This document shows, one piece after another, positions 1-10,715 of a stretch of 64,000 nt of DNA (positions are counted from its first letter, which is position 1; each line of letters begins with the position of its first letter). The position numbers and the translations under genes are program-made. Source of the DNA: Taiwanofungus camphoratus (taxonomy: Eukaryota; Basidiomycota; Agaricomycetes; Polyporales; Taiwanofungaceae); NCBI GenBank assembly GCA_003999685.1, contig CP021220.1:62001-126000 (forward strand), given 5' to 3'. A model generated the notes under the pieces. That model had not been told where the DNA came from and made no database searches. It saw only the letters and a program-made list of their open reading frames with translations.

Positions 1-665
1 GCCTACCGATGTTGGCACGACGTATGCCTCATTTCTAAGACGGTAAAAATCTGTGTATGCGATGATTGAAATATTATCTGTATAGGTCCGCTGCCGTGAA
101 ATATGGTGACAGCCAAATCGCCATATTTCATGTGCCACGACGGGGCTTCTTTGCCACGCAACAGGTATTTCTGCTGTTTCAATCTGTGTAGATGTTACAC
201 GGACTGACTCACGCCGAAGATGTGTCCACATAAACGAGCGTTCGTGCTGGAACATGGAATTGTAGGAGATGATCCGAATAGTGGGGCACTATATGTTTCT
301 TGTCTGTATTGCGGCTACTCTCCTTTCCGTGAACTAAATGTGCCAATCTCTGGATGATGCCAGGTCCCATGCACAAGCGTAATTTCACTTTGACGTCTGG
401 CGAATGCCTGAACGACGATTCATATAGCATCCTCACATTTGATGTACGAACGGACGAAGACAATATTCTGTTACTTCTCCCCGAGTCGGATGACTTGGAC
501 GCAATTATCGGGACCAGCAAATGGATGGTCCGGCAAGCGACGTCAGAGTTGACTAGCATGGAGCGAGGGAGCGGTGTGGAAATTGTGGGCCCAGAGAAGG
601 AAGGCTTGATAGCTGCTTGCGGAGGGGCATCGTCTACGTGTGGTGGTAATCAACTGGAGTGGTGA
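1..665 (+). CDS. niiA: Assimilatory nitrite reductase, C-terminal part (5' end outside window)
   Basis: Nitrite reductase [NAD(P)H] reduces nitrite to ammonium in nitrate assimilation; only its C-terminal Rieske [2Fe-2S] domain and tail are here. Exons read as 1-42, 86-164, 220-301 and 364-665, joined in frame by introns of 43, 55 and 62 bp. The joined protein shows KYGDSQIAIF, then CPHKRAF and, across the last intron, CPMHKRNF, which are the two ligand pairs (Cys-x-His, Cys-x-x-His) of a Rieske cluster. The tail continues with ECLNDD and LDAIIGTSKWMVRQ, familiar from fungal nitrite reductases, and ends at a TGA at 663-665. The siroheme and FAD/NAD parts must lie to the left. The first 42 bases are the least certain exon. 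Nitrate transporter and nitrate reductase genes often sit beside this gene in fungi, but the right-hand neighbour here is unrelated. Confidence 0.85.
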
Positions 666-868
666 CCAACACGCTTGCTTAATGGCACAACTCACGCCGG
701 AGCTACATGATATTATCCGGTATCTAAAAGACATTGTACTTTCCAAGTGTACAGCTACTTCTGCAACAACAAGTCCACTTGATATCTGCACATTAACACC
801 GCGTTAAGGCCTATACTACGAGGAAGAACTCTAGACCAACAAACCATTAGTATGTCGTTATACACTGA

Positions 869-3800
869 TCAGGGATCGTCTTCGATGAATATACGGTCCA
901 CTCCATCCCAAGAAGAAACGGATCCTTGTTGTTTTGTTTGCCATACCTTATCCCGCTCCAGCCAGTACTCTAACTCATCATTTATTGTTGAAGGTGCCCA
1001 TACCCGCTCGCCAGTATCAGGTTCTGTTTCCGCCGTGAACCAACGAGGCCTATGAGGAGGCAATCTACCTTCTTCGCGTGCTCGTCTTGTCGCTCGTTGG
1101 AATTCTTCCTGTTTGTGCTTCAGCTCATTTGCACGTTCGTATTTACCCAGTTCAAATGCTCTCTGATCCGGCCGCAAACGACAGTCCGTGGGAGCAACGT
1201 ATGGCCTAAGAGTGTCAGGGCAGTCATTGAGCGTGATTGCGAAAGGTGTGAGATTGAAAGGCGTCCGAGGCTTCACGGAATTGCGCCATAGGAGAATGTA
1301 CTCCGGATCTGGGGATGGCGAGCTCGGTCCACTAATTTTGACATCTGGATGGAGACGACCGAAGCCAGTCCCAACGGGACGCGCAACAAGCTGACTATTC
1401 CAGCGTCCAGCAATCTCGTAGGTCACGGTGCCTTGAGAGTCCATGACATAGCCGACAATCTCGAACGCGTCCTTCCCCCGCCAGCCCCGAGGTTTGAAAG
1501 TCAGAACACACTGATCTCCAGTACGGTGGTTCGTAACCTAAAAAACTGTTGAGTCGTAATATCATTCATCCTGATTATTTGTTACTGACCACCATGTCGC
1601 CGTAATGATCTATTGTCGGCGAGCCCAGAATAAAACCGGAGACATTTGTGGTCACCTTTTTCCAACTGTAGTGTTCGACCACTTTGCCTTGTACGTGAGG
1701 TCCCTTCGCTTTGGGATAGCCAGTTGCTCTTTCTTCAGGCAGGAGAAGCTCAGCGTGTGCTACGCCTGTCGGACGAATCTCGAAAGACTTTCCCATGAAC
1801 TTATTCTGGGCGTCGACCTAGACCAAATTAATTAAGGTATGGCGCCTATTAACCATGGCTAGCTTACCTCGCCGTAATAGCGCCAGTGAGGTGACTCCGC
1901 CCAACAGGCAGAAATTGGTGGATGATGGCTGACTTGCTCGGACATATAACGATAGTCCTTGTCGAAGCGCACATACTCAAAGGTCTCACCCTGTAGCGTA
2001 GACATAAACTCATCCTGCATCGTACCTAAACGCTATGAAATTTCACGCACCAGCATAGGATTAAAAGGCTTGGCGATTCGTCCAATCGTGGAGGAATAGT
2101 TGGACATTGCAAATGCAGCCACAAACGCGATCCGTCGGTGAAGGTCTGTTTCGGCGCATGCAGCATCAACTAAACATCCGGAGATAAGTTCATCTTTCAT
2201 GTCTAGCAGGAAATGCATATACTGACGACATTCAGAGAATTCCATATCTTCCGCCTATTCCGGGACGTCAGGGCCATTAAGGTCCGATCAGAGTCGACTG
2301 TGCGCTCACCATACGCTGTAACATACTAGTAGGTTCATTGAAAAATACTGGGAACGATATTTTTGTAAGATCTTTGCCGATGCTGTTCTTCAGTACTGCC
2401 CAAAGGCTCATGGGAGGTCTGTTGTCGCTAGAGATGGCGAGTTGACCACGAGGATTTGCGTAGCCGACGTATTGATCCCTGTGTATTGTAATCCATAGGC
2501 GTTCAGCATGAGATGTCAGAGACTGGCTGATGATCAGGTTCGGCAGCGTGTTAGAGTCGATAGCATCGAAAAACTCGTCTTCCTCATCTGTATCAATGAA
2601 AGAGTCGCCATCCTGTATCCCAGGTGAAGAGTTGACCACGGTTAGAGATTGCTGGCGAGAGCTAGATGTAGCTATGATAGGTGACATAGGTGAGGCGGCT
2701 GATGGTTGACGCGATATAGTCTGACGCGATGAGTTTAGAGGACCTGTCGGCGTAGGCTCGGGAGAAGGGACTATCGTCTCAGTAACAGGGGGAGTTGGAA
2801 GAAATGAAGGCCGTCGCTTCACCGTCCCATCTTCTTGGCCGAGAGTAAGAAAACTAGCTTCTAAGCGGCTCCGACGTCGGAACTTGTTGCGCAGTTCCCT
2901 TTCCAAAGCTTCGCCTTCCTTGACCACTACCTGTAAACTTTCCTCCCATACATTCTGCCGCTCTCGCTCACGCTCGAGCTTCGCCTTCCACCACTCTTCG
3001 CGCTCTCTGACCATCTGAACGTACTCTGTTAACATACTAAGGACAGAGGCAAAAGTATCTTCCACTGCTTTCTTCAGCTCCAGAGATTTTGGAGAAGTGT
3101 CGATCATGGGTAGGTTAGATAGCAACTGAGATGTGAGTTCCACTTGCGTCACAAGAGCGTTGCCTTGCAATTCGAAGGAAGCGTTGTGCGGCGGACTGTG
3201 TTCGGTCGAGTCCGCAACTGAAGATCGATCGTTCTGTTCGAGCTCCTCCTGCTGGCCATGCATTTCTTTGTCGTTTGCATCCTGAATATGAGGACTGCCG
3301 TCACCAGATTCATCCCCTGCAAGAGAACTGGCCGTCGAACTAACCCCATTTGTCACGCTCTTCTTGCGCGAAAAATAACTACTCGCGAGAGTACCCTTGC
3401 TGGACGCTGGACGGAAACTGGGAGCGTCACTCTCACCGCTCTTGCGGTCCTCAGCCTCTCGCCTGGCCCATTCCATGCTCTTTTGAAGTGCTTGTGTCCA
3501 TCTGGATGCCTCGACCGGATGATTCGCTTTCAGATACCACTTTTGTACTCCATGATGACCCCGCGTTGGAGTGGAATGAATTTCAAAGCGTAAACCTGAG
3601 CTACCTGGTGATACGTTCAGCACTGCCGTCTTCATGGTGATTGAGCCTCGGCATGCAACAGTCTCGTCTTCTTGATGGCGGAAGTCTGTCACGAGAATGT
3701 TCAGCGCATAAACAACAGCATTAAGTATGAGGCATACAGGAGAGGACCCCGCTCTTGAGTACGAACCACCGTGTGTTGTACCCTTTTGCTACATTTGCAT

Positions 3801-4877
3801 ACTTGTTCAGGTACCCCTTCAACTCGGGTGGTTCTGACGATGCTGTGTTCAAGAGTGTCGTGTCCTGATTCGTGACTTAATTCGGGTTAGCAATGGGAGT
3901 TGATGGGAATTCCTCAAGTGAAAATGCCCTACACTGTCTCAAGAAAACGCGTACACGATCATCCTTGCCAACGCTATCGGACGCCGTCTTACCCCTGCGG
4001 TCTCGCGCAAAGACATCCGCGCCTGCACGAACGGCCAATTCCACAAGTCTCAAATCCTTCCGCCTGGCCGCCTCGTGGAGAAGGGTCCTGCCCGATGAGT
4101 CGTCAAGGTAGGACAAATCGACAAACTGAATACGCGGTGATGAGAGCAATCTCAATAGTGCTTCGGGTGGTGGACCAGTGGGCGGCGACAAGATGTATGT
4201 TCGCAACAGAGAGCGATACGACGCCGTCAGGAATGCGCGCGAGTCTGAAAATTTACAGCTAAGCTTGTATCCGGGAATATGTGACCACGGGGAAACGTGC
4301 CTTGGATGGCACGAATGGTATCCTTTCCCTTCGCAACTTCCAGACAGGTCTTACCCTGACTGTCCTTGAGGGTATCGTTGATGCCTTCTTGCTCAAGTAA
4401 AAGATTGACCACGTCCGCGCGGTTCAAAGACGCTGCCAGATGAAGGGCTGTTATGCCCGAGTCCGACGGGTAGACAGCGTTGGGGGATATAGACCGGTGG
4501 GACAACAGCAGTGAGACGGTGTCGCCTGCAGATGCGTTAGTAGGCCATAGAGCGATAGTCGAGCAGCACTCACATGAAGCGCAGCGTATCGAGAGGTGGA
4601 GGGCCGCAGCACCCAAGTCTACATCACCTTCACCGGACTTGCGCCCGTCCCTCCCGATCTCCGCCAGAAACGGATGGATACGAGCAGGGTCGCCTGCAGG
4701 GCAGTTGAAGTTCACAGGCTCTTATTTATACATTGGGCTGAAAGACGCACCATTCCGGAGGGCGGACAGAAGCTTGACTTGGTATAAATAATCCGTCCCG
4801 TCTGCCAAAGCACCAAGTGTGAGCTGTGGTACGTACGTTCCGCCTGTAGTGAAGAAAGCTGCCGACGAGTTCTGCAT
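869..4877 (-). CDS. Oxysterol-binding protein, Osh1/Osh2 type (ankyrin-PH-FFAT-ORD)
   Basis: Sterol/PI4P exchange protein expected at ER membrane contact sites. Eleven exons keep frame: 4877-4751, 4693-4574, 4525-4301, 4244-3933, 3875-3738, 3685-2310, 2254-2227, 2169-2051, 1990-1868, 1817-1590 and 1537-869, giving about 1154 residues. Order of domains: ankyrin repeats (about 25-250, e.g. SGITALHLAASLNRADVV and GRTLLHEAARRKDLRLVE), a PH domain from about 280 (ELKGYLNKY, RWFVLKSGVLS), a long acidic/Ser-rich linker with a coiled coil, and an FFAT-like motif DEEDEFFDAID near 675 for VAP binding. The ORD follows from about 745, with the family signature EQVSHHPPI near 833 and a C-terminal GKYERANELKHKQEEFQRA helix. 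The intron 4245-4300 starts with GC. The start at 4877 (MQNSSAAFF) is a guess; an extra 5' exon upstream is possible. Confidence 0.93.
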
Positions 4878-5936
4878 ACTCGACGCAGCCGCACACCTCA
4901 GGCAAGGCAGAATGCAAGGACTCACGTATATCAGTGCGACCGAGAATGGTAGAAGGCGTGTCGTGATTCATCTCGTGACGACTTTTGGCAGACGAATTGA
5001 AGAAGGGTGTCGATTTCAGCTACACTTGGTGAGGCCCATAAGAGAATGAAAGTCTAAAGTCCGAGAGATCCTGTCTGAGCGCAGCCATAATAACTCCGAG
5101 TCTCCAGGTGGAACCAACACTTGACGCCAGATATTTGCCAAGTCCAAATGTAGACGTAACAACGTGAACTTACAATAAATAATAGATTCACGTCACATGT
5201 GTTCTCGCCCATTCACAACATGTGATCTATGTCGAATGTAGACGCGACCTCCACGCTCGAATGTGAAGAAATGTTTGCTTCATTATGCGGCACCGCTCAC
5301 AGGGATGCCATCGGTCGTCATTCGACACTCGCAGCAGCACGCTTCTTGGCTACAAGGGCAGCAAAGCTGGTACATCAGTAGGGACCATGGCCAGGATGGA
5401 TCTCGCGCGTAAGATCGCAGAATAGCAGGAGTGGCGGGGAGGAACGCTTGTTACGGGTCGAGAATGGCACGCAGCGTAAACGGGTAGGTGCCCGTCAACT
5501 ATTTGTTCTGCCGTTATTTTGTTTTGCATGTAGCCGAGTCCATCTTGCACAGTCTAGTAACGCTGGTTTTCTGCGCATGCCAGTGGCTCCGACCTTACAG
5601 TGGGAGGTGGACTATGCCCGGTCGAGCGTCAACGGAAGGTCTGCTAAGTGTGCCTTCACGACTTTATAGATGAACCTTAAGAACGCAGTGCTGACCATGT
5701 ATCATACACGAAATAAAGCCCTTTTGCTTCATGGCCCAGAAGCAGCACACGAAAAAATGGCTGAGTGATGAACTCTAGACTACCGGAGCCCAGAACGGTC
5801 ACATATGCAGGGTCAAGACAAACATTGTCAGTCGAGGAGGGGATCAACTCCAAATCGCTAGGGAAGGTCTGTCCTCTACTCTTATGCTATCTTTGACCGG
5901 TGACCTATTTGCCCTAAATTTTGTATGAGTTGGATG
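4878..5936. other. Intergenic, no gene seen
   Basis: Promoter side of the oxysterol-binding protein gene. Only short open frames without recognisable domains. A 38-bp stretch at 5295-5332 recurs with few differences at 8052-8090, upstream of the first flavin monooxygenase. Confidence 0.5.
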
Positions 5937-6545
5937 CTAGTCAAAGGTGCATGGAAAGCCCACCGTGTATGTTTTACGAATCTGCCTCAACACGCTCATT
6001 TGCTCCTCCTCTTCAACGTGATTGACGGACATCCACTCGGACTCTGGTGGATTCAACCCCCGCGTAAGATGGAGCTGCACCGCCGTGACGCCTGTCCCCG
6101 TCCTGCCGTGCCCATAGCCGCAGTGAATGAGGGTCGTTTTTCGTCCTGCTACGAAATCGTAGGCACGCTTCAGGTCGTTGGCGGAGGCAGCTGCGAAGTC
6201 TCGGACGGGAAGATGGAGATAGGAAATGCCGCTGTCAGTGAGGAGTCGTTGTGCCGCATCTGCGTAGGGGAAGGCATTGAAGCTGACGATGCCTGTGATC
6301 TCTCGTTCGACGAGGAAGTGTACGGCATCTGCGGTTAGGGTTTGAATTTCGTCGCGTCCGTTGTAGCCTGGCGCTGAGGATCGGTAAATGATATGATCCG
6401 CGGTATGTTGAGAAACACGTTCGAAATGACGCCAGATGTCCATGGTAAGACGGGCTGGGGGAAAGAGATGATACGCTTTTGGCGGAGAAGGTGGACGGGC
6501 AACCGCTGAAAGATGCACGTTATATACTTGTGCATCTGGTAGCAT
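5937..6545 (-). CDS. PTP-SAK / dual-specificity-like cysteine phosphatase
   Basis: A single open frame of up to 202 residues. The active-site loop reads LIHCGYGHGRTGTGVTAVQL, i.e. the HC-x5-R(S/T) P-loop of the cysteine phosphatase superfamily: nucleophile Cys in HCGYGHGR and the phosphate-binding Arg five residues on. Upstream is HLPVRDF, which supplies the general acid Asp. The whole resembles the fungal proteins carrying the Swiss-army-knife (SAK) phosphatase domain: IIYRSSAPGYNG at the start, NPPESEWMSVNHVE and VLRQIRKT at the end. The substrate is unknown. The first methionine is at 6545, but the one before DIWRHFERVSQ (about 6443) is a sensible alternative, because the first 34 residues look unlike the family. 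No signal peptide is evident. Confidence 0.75.
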   Translation of the reverse strand: MLPDAQVYNVHLSAVARPPSPPKAYHLFPPARLTMDIWRHFERVSQHTADHIIYRSSAPGYNGRDEIQTLTADAVHFLVEREITGIVSFNAFPYADAAQRLLTDSGISYLHLPVRDFAAASANDLKRAYDFVAGRKTTLIHCGYGHGRTGTGVTAVQLHLTRGLNPPESEWMSVNHVEEEEQMSVLRQIRKTYTVGFPCTFD

Positions 6546-7192
6546 GGCGTGCCCAGCTCCTTCACACCAGCACGGTGAGCGTGACCACTGTCAAATGAGA
6601 CATTAATCATTTCAGTCGTAGCGAGACACAAAGTACCATAATCAGGGAAAATGCGTGTCACTGGAGAGGATCAGGAAGCTCTAAAGCCAGTCTGTGTCCA
6701 GTGTACTTGTGATTCCTTCAAATGGCGTCGAAGATCGTCCGCCTTGGGTTGAAGTGCATTAGAAACCACGCAGAAGTGATCGGCAAAGGGAGTTTCTATT
6801 CCCCATCCACCGGTGGATCCTCAAACTAAGGCCTAAGATCTAATGGCTCATACAGTTTATATAACCGCAAGAAACATCTTGTAGGCGCTACAACTACCTT
6901 CGCTTTCTCGAACGACGTACACAAGTTTCTCAGAAACGATTCATGAGGTGTCCTGTCCAGATTAAAGACACTCGCCGTCTGTGGTATTTCACTACATGCT
7001 GACCTCCGCGAGCTACATATAAGACTCCAGGACTTCGTCAAGGGCAACAGCCATTATCGAATACAACTACCTCTTCCTGTCCGTGTGCGGCGTCGCCAGT
7101 ACCTGCAGCGAGGCAAGTCCAGGGCTCGGTTCATGTTGGGCATTCGTTGACCTCTTCTTCACACAGCTTCTCAAGTAACCGGTCTCTGCCAC
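6546..7192. other. Intergenic / promoter region of the galectin-like gene
   Basis: No supported coding sequence. A TATAA at 7018-7022 lies 170 bp before the galectin-like start codon and is a candidate core promoter. Confidence 0.4.
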
Positions 7193-7738
7193 ATGGCTCG
7201 CCCCATTCAATGGCAGCTTTCTGCAGATACAGAACAAATCCTTGACCCCAGATTCATTCCACACTCCGAACTAATCTTTCGGTCTGCTCCTATCAACACC
7301 ACCGACACAGACTACACCTCTGTGAACATCATGGGTGCATCGCCCGAGCCGCGGATTCTCCTGCACATCAGCTTCCGTCCGTCGCACAACCGGTTGATAT
7401 TCAACACCAGGAGTGGCGGACATTGGGGGGTAGAGAGCAAGCATCCTTTTGAGGGCATCTTCGTAAACAGCACACGGTCGAGTTCTTTTTCTGTTACAGA
7501 CCTGAACCACGAATTCCATATCCACTTCGACAGCGGCAAAAAGTTCGTTTTCCCGAAGAGGTCCTCTGAGACTGGACACGCCGTAGCTTATCACAGCCAC
7601 GGTGGACGGACCATGTTCGGGAGCCCGCTCACTGTTATCATGCATCCCCCATACTCTGGACCCCTACGGTGTGTAGCCATTGTCGATTGCTTACCTGTGA
7701 CGCAAGACAAGCTCAAGTGCTCACGGCTTGTACTGTGA
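7193..7738 (+). CDS. Galectin-fold protein (divergent, sugar site altered)
   Basis: Open frame of 181 residues beginning MARPIQWQLS. The centre, ILLHISFRPSHNRLIFNTR followed by SGGHWGVESK, aligns by eye with the galectin signature H-x-N-P-R ... N-x ... W-x-x-E-x-R. The His, Asn, Trp and Glu anchors remain, but HxNPR reads HISFR and ExR reads ESK, so galactoside binding as in classical fungal galectins (the Coprinopsis CGL2 type) is doubtful. A beta-rich run follows (FSVTDLNHEFHIHFDSGKKFVF), as expected for the jelly-roll fold. Like other fungal galectins it has no signal peptide. The last residues after PYSGPLRC could instead be intron, because a GT follows; the 3' end is therefore uncertain. 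If it is not a galectin it is an orphan beta-sandwich protein. Confidence 0.55.
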   Translation: MARPIQWQLSADTEQILDPRFIPHSELIFRSAPINTTDTDYTSVNIMGASPEPRILLHISFRPSHNRLIFNTRSGGHWGVESKHPFEGIFVNSTRSSSFSVTDLNHEFHIHFDSGKKFVFPKRSSETGHAVAYHSHGGRTMFGSPLTVIMHPPYSGPLRCVAIVDCLPVTQDKLKCSRLVL

Positions 7739-8228
7739 TTCAAATCAGTAGCGATCGGTGATCTTTGGTGCATTGCTGGCTCTGTCCGTCAGAGATTGGC
7801 GTGTTGATGATGTTGGGCTCAAATGACGGTGCTGCCTAGCTCGTCGGAAGCAGGTGTCGTGAGGATGTCTGCTATCTGGCCTCAGTACCTATTTAAATTG
7901 CCTCGCAGTCGAATATCGTATTTGTTGTCATGTCGTGAATGCACATCTTGTTCGAGGCTAGCTCCATGTTCTTGCCATTACTTTCAAGGACTGTTAGCTC
8001 TTGAACGTGCGCCGACGGCACCGACACGCTCGCCCGCGTGGGAAAGCGTGTGCTCACAGGAATGCCATCGTTCGTCATTTGACCATTCGCTCGATCAGCG
8101 CAGAAATCTGCCTCGAAATGGTCCCGGAGCTATCTGGACCGTGCACACCATCCGTCTCTCTGCTATCATGATCCTCGTCGACCTATAAGAACCTCTTTGT
8201 CTTTTTCTTCGTCTCCCAACTCACCACC
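7739..8228. promoter_or_regulatory. Intergenic region with TATA box of flavin monooxygenase 1
   Basis: No coding sequence supported. TATAAGA at 8184-8190 lies 45 bp before the ATG at 8229. A 39-bp stretch (8052-8090) matches 5295-5332 closely. Confidence 0.45.
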
Positions 8229-10715
8229 ATGTCTACTGCAGCCGATACATTCAAGCCTGCTCTTCCTACCCTCGACAAGCTAGGCGCCTCTCTGCAGCCC
8301 GATCTCGACGTGCAAAAGGTCGCCTCGGAATGGTTCCGGGCCTTTTCTCAGTATATATCGGCTAACGACATCGATGGCATCCTCGGTATTTCCCTCGAAG
8401 ATGTCTGGTGGCGGGACATGCTCGCTCTCACTTGGGAGTTCCGTACTTTCCACGGCGCGCCAAAGGTCAAAACGTTCCTCCAGGACCGTCTCACGGCTGC
8501 GAACGTATCGTCGCTCGAGCTCGGCGATGTCGCCCTGAAGCAGCCCTATCCAGACCTGGCTTGGATCCAAAGCTTCTTCACCTTTGAGACCGACGTGGGC
8601 ATCGCCAGCGGTGTCTTCCGTCTCGTCCCGTCGTCGACTGGGATCTGGAAGGCGTTCACCATCTACACCAACCTGGAAGACCTCAAGGGATTCCCAGAGA
8701 AGATCGGACCCCATCGCAACTTCCTTCCGAATCACGGAAAGTGGAAGTCCCAGCGCGAGCGCGAGCGAGAATTTGTGGATGCGGATCCCAAAGTTATCGT
8801 CGTTGGTGGTGGACAGAGTGGCCTCGATGTAGCCGCCAGGCTAAAGTTCTTGGATGTTCCCACATTAGTAGTCGAAAAGAACAATCGTATCGGAGATCAG
8901 TGGAGAGGCCGATATGAAGCTCTTTGTCTGCATGACCCTGTTTGTGAGTTGAATCCAGCCCTCGACCTCCAGTGTGCGGTTAATTGGAGTAAACGCACTT
9001 CGTAGACTATGACCATAGACCATACCTGCCGTGAGGCTTGTTTAGAGTAGCTCAATTTTGTTTATACTGACATATCATCAGATTCCCTCCATCATGGCCG
9101 GTCTTTACTCCAGCCCTGAAGGTACTCCCAGCAACAATCTTTCTATACAGTCACTGACAGCAGCAGTTCGCGGACTGGCTTGAATATTACGCAGAAGCTT
9201 TGGAGATCAACGTCTGGACATCCTCCGTAGTCACGCGTGCTGAGCAGGTCAAAGACAACAAGTGGATCGTGGTTGTGCAACGCGCGGACGGGACAGAGCG
9301 CAAGCTCCATGTAGACCATGTTATTTTGGCGCTCGGCCTTGGCGCGGGTACACCTAACATGCCTTCGTTTCCTGGGCGGGTATGGCTTTTCTTCTGTCCA
9401 TGTGTTCTGAGTATTTACTCGCCAAACTCAGGAAGAGTATCAAGGCCAGGTCCTACACTCGACGGAGCACAAATCCGCGAGGAACCATGTTGGCAAGAAA
9501 GTGCTGATCATAGGGTCTAGCACGTCTGGTAAAGCGAACACTCACTTTTGATCGGATCTGACATTCATGATGGAATATCGAACCAGCACACGACGTCGCT
9601 GCCGACTGTGTTGAACACGGTGTCGGTTCGTGGACGATTCCCTCTTTCCCTCGTTTATCCCTAAGTGCATTACCTCCTAGATGTAACCATGTACCAGAGA
9701 GAACCGACGTATATCATGTCTACCAAGGAAGGATCGCCGAGACTCTTCAAAGGTACATCTGACAAATTAGCTAATGTCATGCGATAAACTCACCAAATGG
9801 TAGACCTGTACTGGGAAGGCGGGCCTCCCATCGACGTTGCGGATCGCGTTCACGCCTCAATGCCCATGCTGTTGGCCAAACTCATCCAGCAGCGTGTCAC
9901 TGCCGAGATCGCCGAAGCAGACAAGTGAGCAGGACTTGAACCCTTCCCGTCGTCCTTCCCACAGATTTCCTGATGGCACAATTTGCCAGGAAAACGTTGG
10001 ACGGTCTGAGGAAAGTCGGCTTCAAGCTCTACTTCGGCGACGAAGGGTCCGGCTTCTTCATCCTGTCGAGCACACGTGGAGGTGGCTACTATTTAGGTTC
10101 GTTCTGGGCGTAAGTGATGTGCGGCGGTGACTTATGGTCGGGAATAGACGTCGGCACGTCCCAGCTGATCATCGATGGCAAAATCAAGCTCAAAAACGAC
10201 AGTAAAATCGAGCGGTTCACCAAGACGGGGATCAAGTTCGACGACGGAAGCGAGATTGATGCGGACGTGGTGCTTTTCGCTACAGGGTTCGTGTTTCCTG
10301 CATAACGCACGCACGTGTATGGGCTTCTGAACGTATCCGGTATGCAGGTTTGACAGCCCGCACAGCGCGATCAAGAGACTCGTTGGGGAGGAGGTTGGGT
10401 CCAGGGTGTCTCCCATCTGGAACCTGACTCCGGAAGGCGAGCAGCGAGGGGCTTGGAGTTATTTGGGCGTGCCGAATCTTTGGTTCATGATGGGTTAGTT
10501 TGACGTTTACCATTAGGGTCTGCGCCCGTTGCTAAGCGCACGCCTTCCCGTTATACAGGCAACCTCGCGATGTGTCGTTTCTACTCAAAGCATCTCGCTC
10601 TCCGTACGTACCTCGCTTTGAGTTATCCTGCTCCTCATGGATGATCTGACTGACCTTGATTGCAGAGATCAAAGCAATTCAAGAAGGAGTGTACGGGAGT
10701 CCTTACCGGCCTTGA
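8229..10715 (+). CDS. Flavin-containing monooxygenase with N-terminal NTF2/SnoaL-like domain, copy 1
   Basis: Predicted FAD- and NAD(P)H-dependent monooxygenase of 602 residues. Thirteen exons: 8229-8943, 9006-9030, 9082-9121, 9167-9379, 9432-9528, 9587-9625, 9681-9752, 9804-9924, 9990-10096, 10148-10286, 10348-10493, 10559-10603 and 10666-10715. Residues 25-155 look like an NTF2/SnoaL-type fold (WFRAFSQYISANDIDG). They are followed by an FAD Rossmann motif VIVVGGGQSGLDVAARL near 190, an FMO-like block FPGREEYQGQVLHSTEH, a second nucleotide-binding motif VLIIGSSTSAHDVAADC near 355, and the ATGF motif near 520. The C-terminus ends KAIQEGVYGSPYRP. Substrate unknown; relatives are usually annotated as indole-pyruvate monooxygenase-like or generic FMOs. 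Compared with copy 2, the usually conserved W-Y-D-H-L-P at the exon 1/2 junction reads Y-Y-D-H-R-P. Confidence 0.9.
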
